NCBI GenBank assembly: GCA_905198125.1 | Contig: CAJKBH010000015.1 | Span: 6,685-70,684 of the forward strand | Direction: 5' to 3' | Source: an uncultured Porphyromonadaceae bacterium | Lineage (GTDB): Bacteria; Bacteroidota; Bacteroidia; Bacteroidales; Muribaculaceae | Length of the DNA stretch: 64,000 nt | In this document: positions 49,901 through 59,887 of the stretch, piece by piece | How positions within the stretch are numbered: position 1 is the stretch's first letter | How the letters are laid out: each line of letters starts with the position of its first letter | Notes under the pieces: generated by a model | The model's input: the letters and a program-made list of their open reading frames with translations, nothing else | What the model was told of the DNA's origin: nothing | Database searches by the model: none | Position numbers and translations under genes: made by a program

Positions 49901-51004
49901 ATGAATCATCCGGAAAACGATCCCGACTACAAGGGACTGCAAGTGAACAGCGGAGTAACGTCGCAACCGAGTGTGAATCCCTATCGCCGTGCGCATGCCC
50001 GTAAGGTGCAGCTTACGGCCAACGATTATGTGGAGGGGATACTGAAGGGCAATGTCAGCATTCTGGGCCGCGCGGTGACCCTGGTCGAAAGCCGCGCCGA
50101 GGCGCATCAGGCGCTGGCGCAGGAGGGGATAGAGAAATGCCTGCCCTATACCGGCAATTCACGCCGCATCGGCATCACCGGCGTGCCGGGTGCCGGCAAG
50201 TCCACCAGCATCGACGTGTTCGGACTGCATGTGCTGAGGCAGGGCGGTAAATTGGCGGTGCTGGCCATCGACCCCAGCTCCGAGCGCACCAAGGGAAGTA
50301 TTCTCGGCGACAAGACACGCATGGAGAAACTGTCGCAGCATCCCGACGCATTCATCCGTCCTTCCCCCTCGGCAGGATCGCTCGGCGGCGTGGCGCGCAA
50401 GACACGCGAGACCATCATGCTGTGCGAGGCCGCGGGCTATAACAATATATTCGTGGAGACCGTAGGCGTGGGGCAGAGCGAGACGGCCGTGCATTCGATG
50501 GTAGACTTCTTCCTGCTGATACAGCTGGCCGGCACCGGCGACGAGCTTCAGGGCATCAAGCGCGGCATCATGGAGATGGCAGACGGCATCGTGATAAACA
50601 AGGCCGACGGCGACAACGTCGACCGCGCCAACCTCGCCGCCGCGCAGTTCCGCAACGCTCTGCATCTGTTTCCGCCCACACCGTCGAAGTGGGTGCCGGA
50701 GGTGATATGCTATTCGGGCTATTACGAGCTGAACATCGACAAGGTATGGGACATGATAGACCGTTACTTCGAGTATGTGAAGAAGACGGGCTATTTCCAG
50801 CAGAAGCGCAACGAGCAGGCCAAGTACTGGATGCTTGAGACCATCAACGAGCGTCTGCGCCACGACTTCTACAGCCGTCCGGAGATCAGGGCGTTGCTTG
50901 AGCAGAAGGAGATGCGCGTGCTGAACAACGAGCAGTCGTCGTTCACCGCCGCTCAGGACGTTCTGGACCGATACTACGGCATGTTACGCTGCAATGACAA
51001 ATAA
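49901..51004 (+). CDS. meaB: Methylmalonyl-CoA mutase-associated GTPase MeaB
   Basis: A 367-residue G3E-family metallochaperone GTPase that guards and reloads adenosylcobalamin in methylmalonyl-CoA mutase. Seen: P-loop GITGVPGAGKSTSID, the AIDPSSERTKGSILGDKTRM block, ETVGVGQSE (G3) and VINKADGDN (G4). The mutase genes are not next to it, unlike in many species; it sits after the DUF1573 pair. The C-terminal dimerisation arm is present. Confidence 0.94.
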   Translation: MNHPENDPDYKGLQVNSGVTSQPSVNPYRRAHARKVQLTANDYVEGILKGNVSILGRAVTLVESRAEAHQALAQEGIEKCLPYTGNSRRIGITGVPGAGKSTSIDVFGLHVLRQGGKLAVLAIDPSSERTKGSILGDKTRMEKLSQHPDAFIRPSPSAGSLGGVARKTRETIMLCEAAGYNNIFVETVGVGQSETAVHSMVDFFLLIQLAGTGDELQGIKRGIMEMADGIVINKADGDNVDRANLAAAQFRNALHLFPPTPSKWVPEVICYSGYYELNIDKVWDMIDRYFEYVKKTGYFQQKRNEQAKYWMLETINERLRHDFYSRPEIRALLEQKEMRVLNNEQSSFTAAQDVLDRYYGMLRCNDK

Positions 51005-51162
51005 TTGTAAAATTAAGTCGCACGGAATCATGGTGTTACATAATTTTACAAAATAAGTGTGAGCGAAACACAATAAATAATAAAGAATTCAGTTATAAGA
51101 TATAATAAATTAGGTTGTTGAAATAATCCTCGAAGAAACAATTGCAGGATTAGTAATTGGGA

Positions 51163-51195
51163 AGGGCTGCATTCGTGAGAAAGCAGCCCTTTGTA
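51163..51195 (+). terminator. Terminator-like hairpin downstream of meaB
   Basis: AGGGCTGC (51163-51170) with GCAGCCCT (51183-51190), 12-nt loop, then TTTGT. A second perfect hairpin GTAAAAGCC-GCG-GGCTTTTAC at 51232-51252 lies just past the glycosyltransferase stop and may end that gene on the minus strand. No gene is seen in 51005-51271. Confidence 0.55.
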
Positions 51196-51271
51196 TGTGG
51201 GGGATATGAGGGGAGGAAAAGCCGGGAGTGCGTAAAAGCCGCGGGCTTTTACCACAGTGACCGCCGCGGGG

Positions 51272-52918
51272 CTATGGGCAGTCGGCGGAGTCACGGAGGA
51301 GGGTGACGTAGTAGATGAAGTGGGTGCCGTAACGTTTGTTGGTCTTGGGACGGCGGTTGTCGTCGTAACGGTCTATCTGAATGGCCTTGATGCCTTGGAG
51401 CTTGTTCTGAGGTAAGGTCTCGGATATGGGACGGTGCGTCAGCAGGGCGCAGGGGAGCTTGGCGCGAAGCGAATCGGGCGACACGGGCCGGATGTTGCGG
51501 TGGGCGGCATACACCAACTCTATGCGCAGCGGCACGGTGTCGACGTGATAGAACGGAATGCCCTCCAGCGCCTTGACAGTGCGGGTGGCGCGGATGCTTT
51601 TCATGTCGGGATTGTTGATGACGTTGCCCAACATCGGCAGCGCGAAGCATTCGGCGGCTGCGAACAGAGCCGTGACGCCGTACAGCAGGTGCATGGGGCG
51701 CAACCTGACGGCAGCCATGGCTAAATACACGGTTATGGCTACCGTGATAATCGAGAACAGAACCCACACCGTCATCGAGATATAGCCGGGCTGCAGCAGG
51801 AACAGCCATGCCGCCACGGGTACTATGGCCACCACTGCGGCCATCAGGTATGTGTTGATGCGGAACATCACACGGTCGGACTTAGCGGCCGTCTTTGCGT
51901 GGGCAAAGGCCTGCTTCCACCACAGAATCATCACGCCCATCACATAGCCGGCTGGTATGAGTAAGGGCAGAAGGTATCGGGTCTTCTTTTCGGGAAGCAG
52001 GGAGAGCAGCACTAACGATGCCAACATCCAGCACATCGGGAACAGCCATCGGCGCGAAGTGCGGCGGCGCGCGTTGAACAGAGGCAGGAACATGGCCGTG
52101 AGCAGCAGCAGCGACCAGGCTCCGCTCTCAAGGAAGAACTGCCAGTAGTACCACCACGGACGCACGTTGTGGTTGATCCATGACGAGGATTCCTTAAGCG
52201 CAACGGCTTCCAGCGCCTCGGTCTGCGTCAGGTGGATGTATATGAACCACCATGTGCCGATCGCCAGCGCCAGCAGTATCATGGTGACCAGCGGCCATGT
52301 CTTGCCGCGCATGGGATGGCGGTAGAAGAAGGGGTAGCTAAGCAGGAAGGGGAGGAACAGGGCGTAGAGCGACACCGGGCCTTTGCTCATGATGGAGAGG
52401 CCGATGAACACTCCCGAGGCGATGAAATTGCCCCATTGCCGCGACTTGCCGCTGAGGCCCCGCGCCAGGTAATAGATGCCGCCCATCATGAAGGCGTGGC
52501 AGTAGATGTCCCACGAGGCGGTGCGCCCCATCAGTATTACGTTATAGCACGTGACCAACAGCAGTGTCGGCGCCAGCGGGTCGATGTCCAGCACCTTGCG
52601 CGCGAATCGCCAGAAATAGAACACCAGCAGCAGGGCTGCCAGACCGGCCATGGCGCGTTGCAGTGCCACGTTGTCGGGCGATGCCAACTCGGCCACGGCC
52701 GTGAGCCAGGTGGGCAACGGAGGTTTTTCCAGGCGCAGGTCGCCGTTCATGGTGGGTGTGATCCAGTGGCCGTCGTACACCATCTCGCGCGCCGCGATGA
52801 TGTTGCGCGACTCCATTATGTCGGGCGTGATGACCTGATTGTTGACGAAGAAGGCGCATATACACACCGCCGCCACCAACACTGCCTCCCACGGCCCCGA
52901 GACCTTAATGCCTTTCAT
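51272..52918 (-). CDS. ArnT-like glycosyltransferase (family GT39/83)
   Basis: 548 residues with about ten to twelve membrane helices. The N-terminal periplasmic loop carries the acidic pair of lipid-linked sugar transferases (DIMESRNIIAAREMVYDGHWITPT) and LRLEKPPLPTW, the ArnT/PMT pattern. It probably transfers a sugar from an undecaprenyl carrier to lipid A, protein or another envelope acceptor. It stands alone; the acceptor cannot be told. Confidence 0.88.
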   Translation of the reverse strand: MKGIKVSGPWEAVLVAAVCICAFFVNNQVITPDIMESRNIIAAREMVYDGHWITPTMNGDLRLEKPPLPTWLTAVAELASPDNVALQRAMAGLAALLLVFYFWRFARKVLDIDPLAPTLLLVTCYNVILMGRTASWDIYCHAFMMGGIYYLARGLSGKSRQWGNFIASGVFIGLSIMSKGPVSLYALFLPFLLSYPFFYRHPMRGKTWPLVTMILLALAIGTWWFIYIHLTQTEALEAVALKESSSWINHNVRPWWYYWQFFLESGAWSLLLLTAMFLPLFNARRRTSRRWLFPMCWMLASLVLLSLLPEKKTRYLLPLLIPAGYVMGVMILWWKQAFAHAKTAAKSDRVMFRINTYLMAAVVAIVPVAAWLFLLQPGYISMTVWVLFSIITVAITVYLAMAAVRLRPMHLLYGVTALFAAAECFALPMLGNVINNPDMKSIRATRTVKALEGIPFYHVDTVPLRIELVYAAHRNIRPVSPDSLRAKLPCALLTHRPISETLPQNKLQGIKAIQIDRYDDNRRPKTNKRYGTHFIYYVTLLRDSADCP

Positions 52919-53010
52919 CTGCTATGTCTGTTCTATCGTGTATGATTTCCGGTAATTGCTGCAAAATTAGAAAAAATTAATGACAAATCGGAGATATGGC
53001 CGTATTATGT

Positions 53011-53072
53011 GACTGGAGGGGCGACGTCCACGTCGCCCAACAGTTGACGACGTGGACGTCGTCATTCCAGTC
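53011..53072. terminator. Compound palindrome after the Crp-family gene
   Basis: Two hairpins, GGGCGACG-TCCA-CGTCGCCC (53019-53038) and GACGACG-TGGA-CGTCGTC (53046-53063), which are also complementary to each other within an outer GACTGGA...TCCAGTC frame. It lies just past the Crp-family stop on the minus strand. Confidence 0.5.
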
Positions 53073-53085
53073 GTCACTCCAGTCG

Positions 53086-53715
53086 TCATTGGTCCTTGCG
53101 GGCGAGAATGCGCTTGCGGATGCGCGACAGGGTGGACTGGTTGATGTTCAGGTACTGGGCTATGTATTTGAGAGGTACGATGCGGGATATGTATTTTACG
53201 GATGTGCGGCGCAGGGACTCGCTGTGTATGCTCATGAAGTTCAGGAAACGGTCTTCGGCCGATTTGTTGGTGAAAAAGAGATAGCGCTTCTCGAATCCAT
53301 ACAGCTGTTCGGTCAGCAATCGGTTCATCCACTTGGTCAGTATCGGATGCTTTTCCTCCAGCATACGCATGTCGTCATAGCTTATGAGCCAAGCCTCGGA
53401 GTCCTCGACGGCCGACAGGGTGAAGATCGCCGGTTCGCCGGCGTAGTAGGAATGGAGCGATGTGAAGACATCGCCCGACGAGCCGAACAGCACCGTGTCC
53501 TCCGTATTGCCGTTGGTGTGGCTGACGCGGAACAATCCCACACGGTTAAAAACAAAATGATTGCTGATTTCACCTTGCCGAACAACAGGCTGCCCCTTCT
53601 TCACGCTGATCAATCTGGCGCATTTGGTGAAATCTTCAACCAGTGCGTCGTAAGGGGTGCAATATTGAGACAGAATCTGATGCAGGGTTTTAGGTTTCCG
53701 GGACTCGCTGAACAT
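53086..53715 (-). CDS. Crp/Fnr-family transcriptional regulator
   Basis: 209 residues: a cyclic-nucleotide-binding-like beta barrel (VKKGQPVVRQGEISNHFVFNRVGLFRV, GEPAIFTLSAVEDSEAW), a dimer helix, and a C-terminal HTH ending YIAQYLNINQSTLSRIRKRIL. The recognition helix keeps Ser and Arg of the Bacteroidetes Crp group. It lacks cysteines for an Fe-S cluster of the Fnr kind. It is divergent from the giant secreted protein gene and may control it. Confidence 0.88.
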   Translation of the reverse strand: MFSESRKPKTLHQILSQYCTPYDALVEDFTKCARLISVKKGQPVVRQGEISNHFVFNRVGLFRVSHTNGNTEDTVLFGSSGDVFTSLHSYYAGEPAIFTLSAVEDSEAWLISYDDMRMLEEKHPILTKWMNRLLTEQLYGFEKRYLFFTNKSAEDRFLNFMSIHSESLRRTSVKYISRIVPLKYIAQYLNINQSTLSRIRKRILARKDQ

Positions 53716-53897
53716 AATTGTATAGAGGTATTAGTGGTATTCTTATTAGTTTAACGAATTTATTCACATTAAGTATAAGGAATTAGGTCAATTATTGGAT
53801 TTAGGTCAAAAAAACACGGAAATACGATAACTGATAACGAAATGTAAACAAAATTTAGGGATTTTTACCTTTATTTGTAAACGATTTGCAAGAGACT

Positions 53898-53905
53898 GAT
53901 ATTTT
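53898..53905 (+). promoter_or_regulatory. Possible -7 box of the secreted giant protein gene
   Basis: TATTTTTG matches TAnnTTTG about 70 bp before the ATG at 53976. No firm -33 element. The remaining 260-bp divergent gap shows AT-rich sequence and no gene. Confidence 0.4.
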
Positions 53906-53975
53906 TGATCGACATTGCAATAGCGGGCGACCCTGAAACAAGATAATGCTAAAGTAACACTAATAACTTATTCAC

Positions 53976-56900
53976 ATGAAGAAAACAACTACAGCACGAA
54001 TTGCCATATCGGCAATGTCTCTGTTGCTACTGGCCGGCGGCGCCACCGTCATGGCCAGATACTGGGAGACATCACCCGTGGCGCCTGCGATGCGGGGCAT
54101 CCAGTCAGGCAAGGGAGTGGTGCAGCACGGTTACTATTCTCCGATGCGCAACAAGAACAAGGTTGTGGCTCACGAGGCTCCGCAGGCCGGAGAATGGACC
54201 AAGGCACTGCCCGACTCGCTGATGTGCACGCTGCTTGAAAGCGACAACACGGCGTTCAATCCCAATCTGACGGGACAGTACACTTTCGATGCGGAAGCAG
54301 GATTGAAACGTTTTCTCACCACAAGCAATACCGTGCGTGTACGCGGCGGTCTGGCTTATGGCGACCTGCGTATTCTCTGGACCTACAAGAACAATGCCGA
54401 TGACGCCAACCATGCGTGGTATACACGTTCATACAGCGTCAGGAAATACGCGGCGGGCACACTGAACCTGTCCGATCAGAAGTATCTGGCGTTTCAGGAC
54501 AACGAGGACCGCAGCATGATCGCCTCGGCCATGGCTTACGACCCCGAGACCGGTGCCGTGTTCGGATGCTTCAACGACAAGGAGGGCAAGACGTATGAGT
54601 TCGCCAAAATGGACACCAAGTTCGTGGACCAGGGCCGTTCGAAGGCGATAGCGACGATAGACGCACCCTGGCAGGCCTGCGGCTTTACATCGACAGGACA
54701 GATGTATGCCGTTCTCGCCGACGGTTCGCTGGCCACCGTAGACAAGGCTACGGGCGCCACTACCACGGTGAAGGACCTGGGTCTGGCCGGCAATGATTCG
54801 AATGCAGGATTCCTCGACACGCGCGACAACCTGTTCTATATCTACTGGAGTAACCGCGCCAAGGGGGAGGCAGCCCTGTATGTGGTTGACATCAACGACG
54901 GCTGCGCTCTGTACAAGGCGTTCACCATGCCGTTCTATGCCATGATGGGTTCGATGGTGTCGCTCCATAATCCCATAAAGAGTGCCGCGCCCGCGCGAGC
55001 CACCGGTACGGAAGTGTCGTTCGACGGAACGGCGCTGAACGGCAAGGTGAAGTTCACGGCACCCGCCAAGACCCTGGACGGTCAGGATCTGAGCGGCCAG
55101 CTCGACTATTCGGTGAGCGCGGCCGGCAAGGTGCTGGCCACCGGTACCTGCGCTCCCGGCGCGGAGACCGAAGCGGACATCACGCTGCCTGAGGCCGGCT
55201 CGTACTTTGTGCGCGTGCGTCTCGGCAACTCCGAGGGCGTAGGTCTCTGGTCGCTGGCCACCGCAGGAGTATGGGCAGGTCCCGATGTGCCTGTGGCTCC
55301 CGGCAACGTGAAGGCCGAATACAACCGCGACGGCGCGTCGATGAAGATTTCCTGGGATGCCGTCGACAAGGGCGTGCATAACGGTGCCGTAACTCCCGCC
55401 GACATGAAATATACGGTTGTGAAATATGTAAACGGAGCTGTTGCCGACACAATCGCCGCCGATATCCCCGACCTTGAGTTCACCGAATCGGTGGCATGGC
55501 CCGAAAGCGTCACCACCGTAAAATATGCGGTGTACGCCACATTCGCAGGCGAAGCAGGCGAAGGGATGGCATCGAACACCATCGTGCTCGGAACCATCAA
55601 GGCTCCCTGGACCGAGGACTTCACCGATGCCGACGCCGTGAACCGTTTTACGGCATATAATGACGGCAAGACCGCTTCCGGATCGGGCAATAGCACACAG
55701 AACGTATGGTTCCGCTATGAGGATACCAGAACCGGCAACGGCGCGGCACAGGTGTACACCACCTCGAAGAAGAACCATTACCTTGTCACAGCTCCTATCT
55801 ATATGGAGCCGGGCAAGAGCTACATATTCCATGCCGAGGCATCGGGCTTTGCGTCAAGCTACGAGGAGAAAGTGGAGGTGCTGATGGGCCGTGGCAACGC
55901 CATCGAGGACCTTACCACCACGCTCGTTCCCGAGACGTCGGTAAAGGCCATCGCGTCCAAGCCTGTCGTCCTGGCCAAGGAGATCACCGTGGACGAGGCC
56001 GGCGAATACTACATCGCCTTCCATGCCAAATCCGCAGCCTACAAGCGTTTCCTGCAGATAGACAACATCGAGATCGAGGCTCCCTATTCCACATACGGAC
56101 CCGGCACGGTGACCGACCTCAGCTTCGACGGCTTCCGTTATGACGGCTCCACCGACGTGACGGTCAGCTTCAAGGCTCCTACGGTAGACATGCAGGGCCA
56201 GAAACTTACGGCCATGTCCAAAATCGAGGTGGAGCGCGACGGTCAGGTTGTCAAGACGTTCCGCAGCCCCACATTCGGCGAGACATACACGTTCGAGGAC
56301 AAGTGTCCCGAACGGGGCACCTACAACTACAAGGTGACCGCATACAACAGCAACGGTGCCGGCAAGTATGTGACCGGTTCCGCAGCGACCGGCGTCGATT
56401 TCGGTGCGAAAGTGACCGACCTGGTCATCAGCGAACCTGAGACCGGCGTCATCAACCTCAAGTGGAAACCCGCCACCACCGACGTCCAGGGCCGTGAGAT
56501 AGATCCTTCGCTTATAAAATACACCGTTATCCTCAACGGCCAGTACTATGTGGGCGACGAGTTCCATCCGAGCACCACGAATGAGCTTACTTTCAAGGCC
56601 GTGAACGACGGCTATCAGGCCAACTGCTACTGCACCGTCTACTCCGTGACCGATGCCGGCTACAATACGGTGGGTTCCTACCGTTTCGACCCGGCAAGTT
56701 ACGCCCAGTCCATCACCATCCCCGTGGGTACTCCGTATTCGATGCCCATCTTCGAGAACGGACAGATTTCCGTGAACTGGGGCTACGAGACGAGCGGAGG
56801 CCAGTGGTGGGGATCATGGTATCCCGAATGGTCGGTAGTAGATCCGGCCAACTCGGAAAGACTCGGCATCGAGACTCCCGACGGTGACGGATATGTGTTC

Positions 56901-58646
56901 GCATGGCCGGTTTCGTTCGATCCCCAGTTCGGCACGGAACGTTCAGTATTCGAGGGTGCGAAGACCAATTTCTATACCGGCAAGGTCAATGTGGACGACA
57001 GCGACCTTTCGGCATTCTCATTCCGGTTCTACGTTCAGCCCGAGGAGGAGGGCAGAACCCGCGATGAATATATATTCTACCCCATCCTGCACGATCCTTA
57101 CGAGGGCGACGTGGCGTTGAGCTCGCCGATTTCCACCAATGATTTCAGCACTCCCGGATGGCACATCATTACCGTCTCGCTCGACAAATACCGCGGCCAG
57201 ACCGTTCAGCCGGGCCTGCATGTGGAGTTTGCCGGTATGTACAAGCAGAACGACAAGTATTTCCTGATCGACGACATACAGATACGTCAGTTTGCCGACC
57301 ATGACATGATGGCCCTGACGATGGAGGCCCCGATGCTCGAGCCTGGCGAGGACAATATCCTCAACGCCAATTTCCGCAATATCGGATATGAGAATGCCGA
57401 CGCGTTCGTGGTGGAACTCTACCGCAACAACGAGAAGGTGGCCGAGAGCGACCCCGTATCGGTCAAGGCCGGCGAGAATGGTACTGCCAGCTTCAAGCAG
57501 ACCCCGGGTCTGTTCTGGGACAGGACGCAGGACTACCACTTCAACATCGTTTATGGCAAGGATCAGCTGAACTTCAACAACAAGAGCGAGGCTGTGGAGG
57601 TCGAGGTGCTTGAGTCGCGCCTGCCGGCCGTCAGGGATCTTGCCGGCGTTCAGGAGGAGAAGGATGTGGTGCTGACATGGAGCGCTCCAGACGTGACGGC
57701 CGCCATGACCGACGACTGCGAGAAGTACGTGCCGTTCAGCATCAACCGCGCGGGCCGCTGGTCGTTTATCGACGGCGACGGTCTGACGACATATCCCATA
57801 GTGGGCGACCAGTTCCCCGGACTGGGAGAACCTTCGGCATTCATCGTATGGGAGAATATCAACTCGGAACGCAACTTCACCCATTCGGGCAGCAAGTGCT
57901 TCGCGGCATTCCCGGTTGACGCGCAGTCCGACGACGAGGTCAACGACGACTGGCTGATATCGCCGCTGCTAAACGGCACGGCGCAGACCGTTTCGTTCTG
58001 GGCGTTCGGCAACTTCGGCAGCTCGCTGTGGGGAAGCCATGTGATCGAGGTGCTGTATTCCACCACCGGCAAGGAGAGGGATGACTTTGTCCGCGTAGGT
58101 GAGCCCATCACCCTGGCCGACACCTATACGCAGTATAGCTTCGACGTTCCGGAAGGCGCACAGTATTTCGCCATCCGTTACGTGCAGGCTGCCGTATCGG
58201 CCATCTTCATCGACGACATCACCTTCGCCCAGGTGGGCAACGGCGCCGAGATAGAGGGTTATGACGTGTACTGCGACGGCAAGAAGCTGAACGACACGAT
58301 GCTGACATCCACCGGATTCAGGCACGTGGCACCCGCCGAAGGCACGCACACATATCATGTGGTGGCTCTCTACAAGGAAGGCACGAGCGACCTGTCGAAC
58401 AAGTCCACCGTTCTGGTCAAGGAGATCAGCGGCCTCAGCGACGTCCTGACCGGAGGCGCACGCGTCTACACTACTTCCGACGCCATCCACATCGACAATG
58501 CAGAAGGCAAGCTGTCGGTAGCCACGCCCAACGGAGTGGTGATCTACTCCAATGCGACGCCAGCCGCCAACGAGACCGTGAGCGTCACGGCCGGAGTATA
58601 TCTGGTGACAGTAAACGGCACCACCGTCAAGGTGATGGTGAAGTAA
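53976..58646 (+). CDS. Giant secreted multidomain protein (FN3, cleaved-adhesin domains, type IX-like tail)
   Basis: 1556 residues. A signal peptide (TARIAISAMSLLLLAGGATVMA) is followed by a beta-propeller-like region to about residue 330. FN3 domains lie near 437-540, 707-805, 812-900 and 1214-1250. Two cleaved-adhesin/choice-of-anchor J domains lie near 543-703 (APWTEDFTDADAVNRF) and 1256-1417, the latter with DDWLISPLL and FIDDITF. A CARDB-like domain is near 1119-1180. The last ~70 residues (VYTTSDAIHIDNAEGKLSV, then VTAGVYLVTVNGTTVKVMVK) have the form of a type IX secretion C-terminal domain. It is probably surface-exposed; ligand unknown. Confidence 0.85.
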   Translation: MKKTTTARIAISAMSLLLLAGGATVMARYWETSPVAPAMRGIQSGKGVVQHGYYSPMRNKNKVVAHEAPQAGEWTKALPDSLMCTLLESDNTAFNPNLTGQYTFDAEAGLKRFLTTSNTVRVRGGLAYGDLRILWTYKNNADDANHAWYTRSYSVRKYAAGTLNLSDQKYLAFQDNEDRSMIASAMAYDPETGAVFGCFNDKEGKTYEFAKMDTKFVDQGRSKAIATIDAPWQACGFTSTGQMYAVLADGSLATVDKATGATTTVKDLGLAGNDSNAGFLDTRDNLFYIYWSNRAKGEAALYVVDINDGCALYKAFTMPFYAMMGSMVSLHNPIKSAAPARATGTEVSFDGTALNGKVKFTAPAKTLDGQDLSGQLDYSVSAAGKVLATGTCAPGAETEADITLPEAGSYFVRVRLGNSEGVGLWSLATAGVWAGPDVPVAPGNVKAEYNRDGASMKISWDAVDKGVHNGAVTPADMKYTVVKYVNGAVADTIAADIPDLEFTESVAWPESVTTVKYAVYATFAGEAGEGMASNTIVLGTIKAPWTEDFTDADAVNRFTAYNDGKTASGSGNSTQNVWFRYEDTRTGNGAAQVYTTSKKNHYLVTAPIYMEPGKSYIFHAEASGFASSYEEKVEVLMGRGNAIEDLTTTLVPETSVKAIASKPVVLAKEITVDEAGEYYIAFHAKSAAYKRFLQIDNIEIEAPYSTYGPGTVTDLSFDGFRYDGSTDVTVSFKAPTVDMQGQKLTAMSKIEVERDGQVVKTFRSPTFGETYTFEDKCPERGTYNYKVTAYNSNGAGKYVTGSAATGVDFGAKVTDLVISEPETGVINLKWKPATTDVQGREIDPSLIKYTVILNGQYYVGDEFHPSTTNELTFKAVNDGYQANCYCTVYSVTDAGYNTVGSYRFDPASYAQSITIPVGTPYSMPIFENGQISVNWGYETSGGQWWGSWYPEWSVVDPANSERLGIETPDGDGYVFAWPVSFDPQFGTERSVFEGAKTNFYTGKVNVDDSDLSAFSFRFYVQPEEEGRTRDEYIFYPILHDPYEGDVALSSPISTNDFSTPGWHIITVSLDKYRGQTVQPGLHVEFAGMYKQNDKYFLIDDIQIRQFADHDMMALTMEAPMLEPGEDNILNANFRNIGYENADAFVVELYRNNEKVAESDPVSVKAGENGTASFKQTPGLFWDRTQDYHFNIVYGKDQLNFNNKSEAVEVEVLESRLPAVRDLAGVQEEKDVVLTWSAPDVTAAMTDDCEKYVPFSINRAGRWSFIDGDGLTTYPIVGDQFPGLGEPSAFIVWENINSERNFTHSGSKCFAAFPVDAQSDDEVNDDWLISPLLNGTAQTVSFWAFGNFGSSLWGSHVIEVLYSTTGKERDDFVRVGEPITLADTYTQYSFDVPEGAQYFAIRYVQAAVSAIFIDDITFAQVGNGAEIEGYDVYCDGKKLNDTMLTSTGFRHVAPAEGTHTYHVVALYKEGTSDLSNKSTVLVKEISGLSDVLTGGARVYTTSDAIHIDNAEGKLSVATPNGVVIYSNATPAANETVSVTAGVYLVTVNGTTVKVMVK

Positions 58647-58669
58647 GACCTACTGAATAAATTTTAATC

Positions 58670-58704
58670 AAGGGCCGTCCGTGGATACAAAGCGGACGGC
58701 CCTT
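58670..58704 (+). terminator. Terminator of the giant secreted protein gene
   Basis: Perfect 12-bp stem AAGGGCCGTCCG (58670-58681) with CGGACGGCCCTT (58693-58704), followed by GTTGTGTTCTT. Confidence 0.8.
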
Positions 58705-58712
58705 GTTGTGTT

Positions 58713-58744
58713 CTTGATTAATTGAGGTTTATGGTGTAACTTTG
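58713..58744 (+). promoter_or_regulatory. Promoter of the HAD IIB phosphatase gene
   Basis: TTG at 58713-58715, 21 bp, TAACTTTG at 58737-58744. Start near 58750, giving a ~52-nt leader and supporting the ATG at 58802 over the longer frame. Confidence 0.7.
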
Positions 58745-58801
58745 CAGTTGCGAAACCGTGGTTTCGGAAACGGCGGTTGTGCTACCATAAAGACCGGGAT
58801 T

Positions 58802-59578
58802 ATGAAGAAGATTTCATTTTTTGATATAGACGGGACGCTGGTTAGCTTCGAGAAGCACAGCATACCGGAATCGGCGCGGGAGGCGATAGACACCCTGCAC
58901 CGCAACGGCGTGGAGATAGTCATCGCCACAGGTCGCGGGGCTACGGACACTCCGTATATTTCCGGACTGCCTTATTCGGCCGTAATAGGACTGAACGGCT
59001 CGGAATGCGTGCTGCGTGACGGCACTGTGGCCTGGAGGCACCATATACCGCAGGAACTGGTTGAAAAGTCGCTAGAGTTAGGGCGTAAATACGACTTTGC
59101 CATAGCGGCCAAGACGGACGAGGGATTCGTGATAGACCGCCTAACTCCGCGCGTGCGGGAGATGTCGGCTACAATAGGAGAGTGGATGCCGCCTGTGAGA
59201 GACCTGACCTCGCTTTATCCCGGCCACCCCGTCGGTCAGCTATGTTTCTTCATTGACCCGGAGACGGAGAAGGAAGTGATGCCTCAGTTGCCCGGCCTGG
59301 CAGCGTCCAGATGGTGCGACATCTTTGCCGACATCAATCTGACGGGTATCGACAAGGGAACGGCCATTCAGGAATATGCCGCCTACCGGGGCGTGGATCT
59401 TGCGGACGTCATCGCGTTCGGCGACGGCGAGAACGACCTGCCGATGCTTCGGAAGGCCGGCACCGGCGTGGCCATGGGCACCGCCTCCGAGCTTGTCCGG
59501 TCGCAGGCCGATTACGTCACCGGCACCGTGGACGCCGACGGCATCGCCAACGCCCTGCGCCATTTCCGCCTGATATAA
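58802..59578 (+). CDS. Cof-type HAD-IIB phosphatase
   Basis: 258 residues from the ATG at 58802, which begins directly with KKISFFDIDGTLVSF (motif I). IVIATGRGATD is motif II, TGIDKGTAIQEYAAYRGV supplies the Lys, and VIAFGDGENDLPMLRKAG is motif IV. The C2B cap lies between. Members dephosphorylate sugar phosphates, FMN or other small molecules; substrate unknown. It is the last host-type gene before the integrative element. Confidence 0.9.
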   Translation: MKKISFFDIDGTLVSFEKHSIPESAREAIDTLHRNGVEIVIATGRGATDTPYISGLPYSAVIGLNGSECVLRDGTVAWRHHIPQELVEKSLELGRKYDFAIAAKTDEGFVIDRLTPRVREMSATIGEWMPPVRDLTSLYPGHPVGQLCFFIDPETEKEVMPQLPGLAASRWCDIFADINLTGIDKGTAIQEYAAYRGVDLADVIAFGDGENDLPMLRKAGTGVAMGTASELVRSQADYVTGTVDADGIANALRHFRLI

Positions 59579-59585
59579 AAAAGAT

Positions 59586-59619
59586 GAGGCTGTGTCAAAA
59601 TGGCGCAGCCTCTTTTTTT
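59586..59619 (+). terminator. Terminator of the HAD gene
   Basis: GAGGCTGTG (59586-59594) with CGCAGCCTC (59604-59612), one mismatch, then seven T. A second hairpin ACAAAGCCC/GGGCTTTGT at 59642-59675 follows. Confidence 0.8.
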
Positions 59620-59641
59620 GTAACATGCAGTAAAACATAAA

Positions 59642-59675
59642 ACAAAGCCCTGACTTTCACAAGCCGGGGCTTTGT
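59642..59675. terminator. Second hairpin in the element boundary region
   Basis: ACAAAGCCC (59642-59650) pairs with GGGCTTTGT (59667-59675). The 332-bp gap from the HAD gene to the integrase also holds short inverted repeats (59689-59695 with 59705-59711; 59811-59825) that could be recombination or binding sites. Confidence 0.5.
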
Positions 59676-59879
59676 CATGTCAAAAAGTTTTTGTAAACTT
59701 GGGATACAAAATTAGGAATTTATCACCAATTTTCATAGTCTGATTTTGAGGGGTTTATGGTTTTTGAACCGCTGATGATATGCGGTTGTTTGCTGTTTTT
59801 TTCTCATTCAGTACACAATTTGTACGATTCAGTTGTTAATATGTGTTGAGGGCGATTTTCAACGATTACCAAACCGCGC

Positions 59880-59887
59880 TATCTTTG
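59880..59887 (+). promoter_or_regulatory. -7 box of the integrase gene
   Basis: TATCTTTG (TAnnTTTG) 24 bp before the integrase ATG at 59911; the -33 region is weak. Confidence 0.5.
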
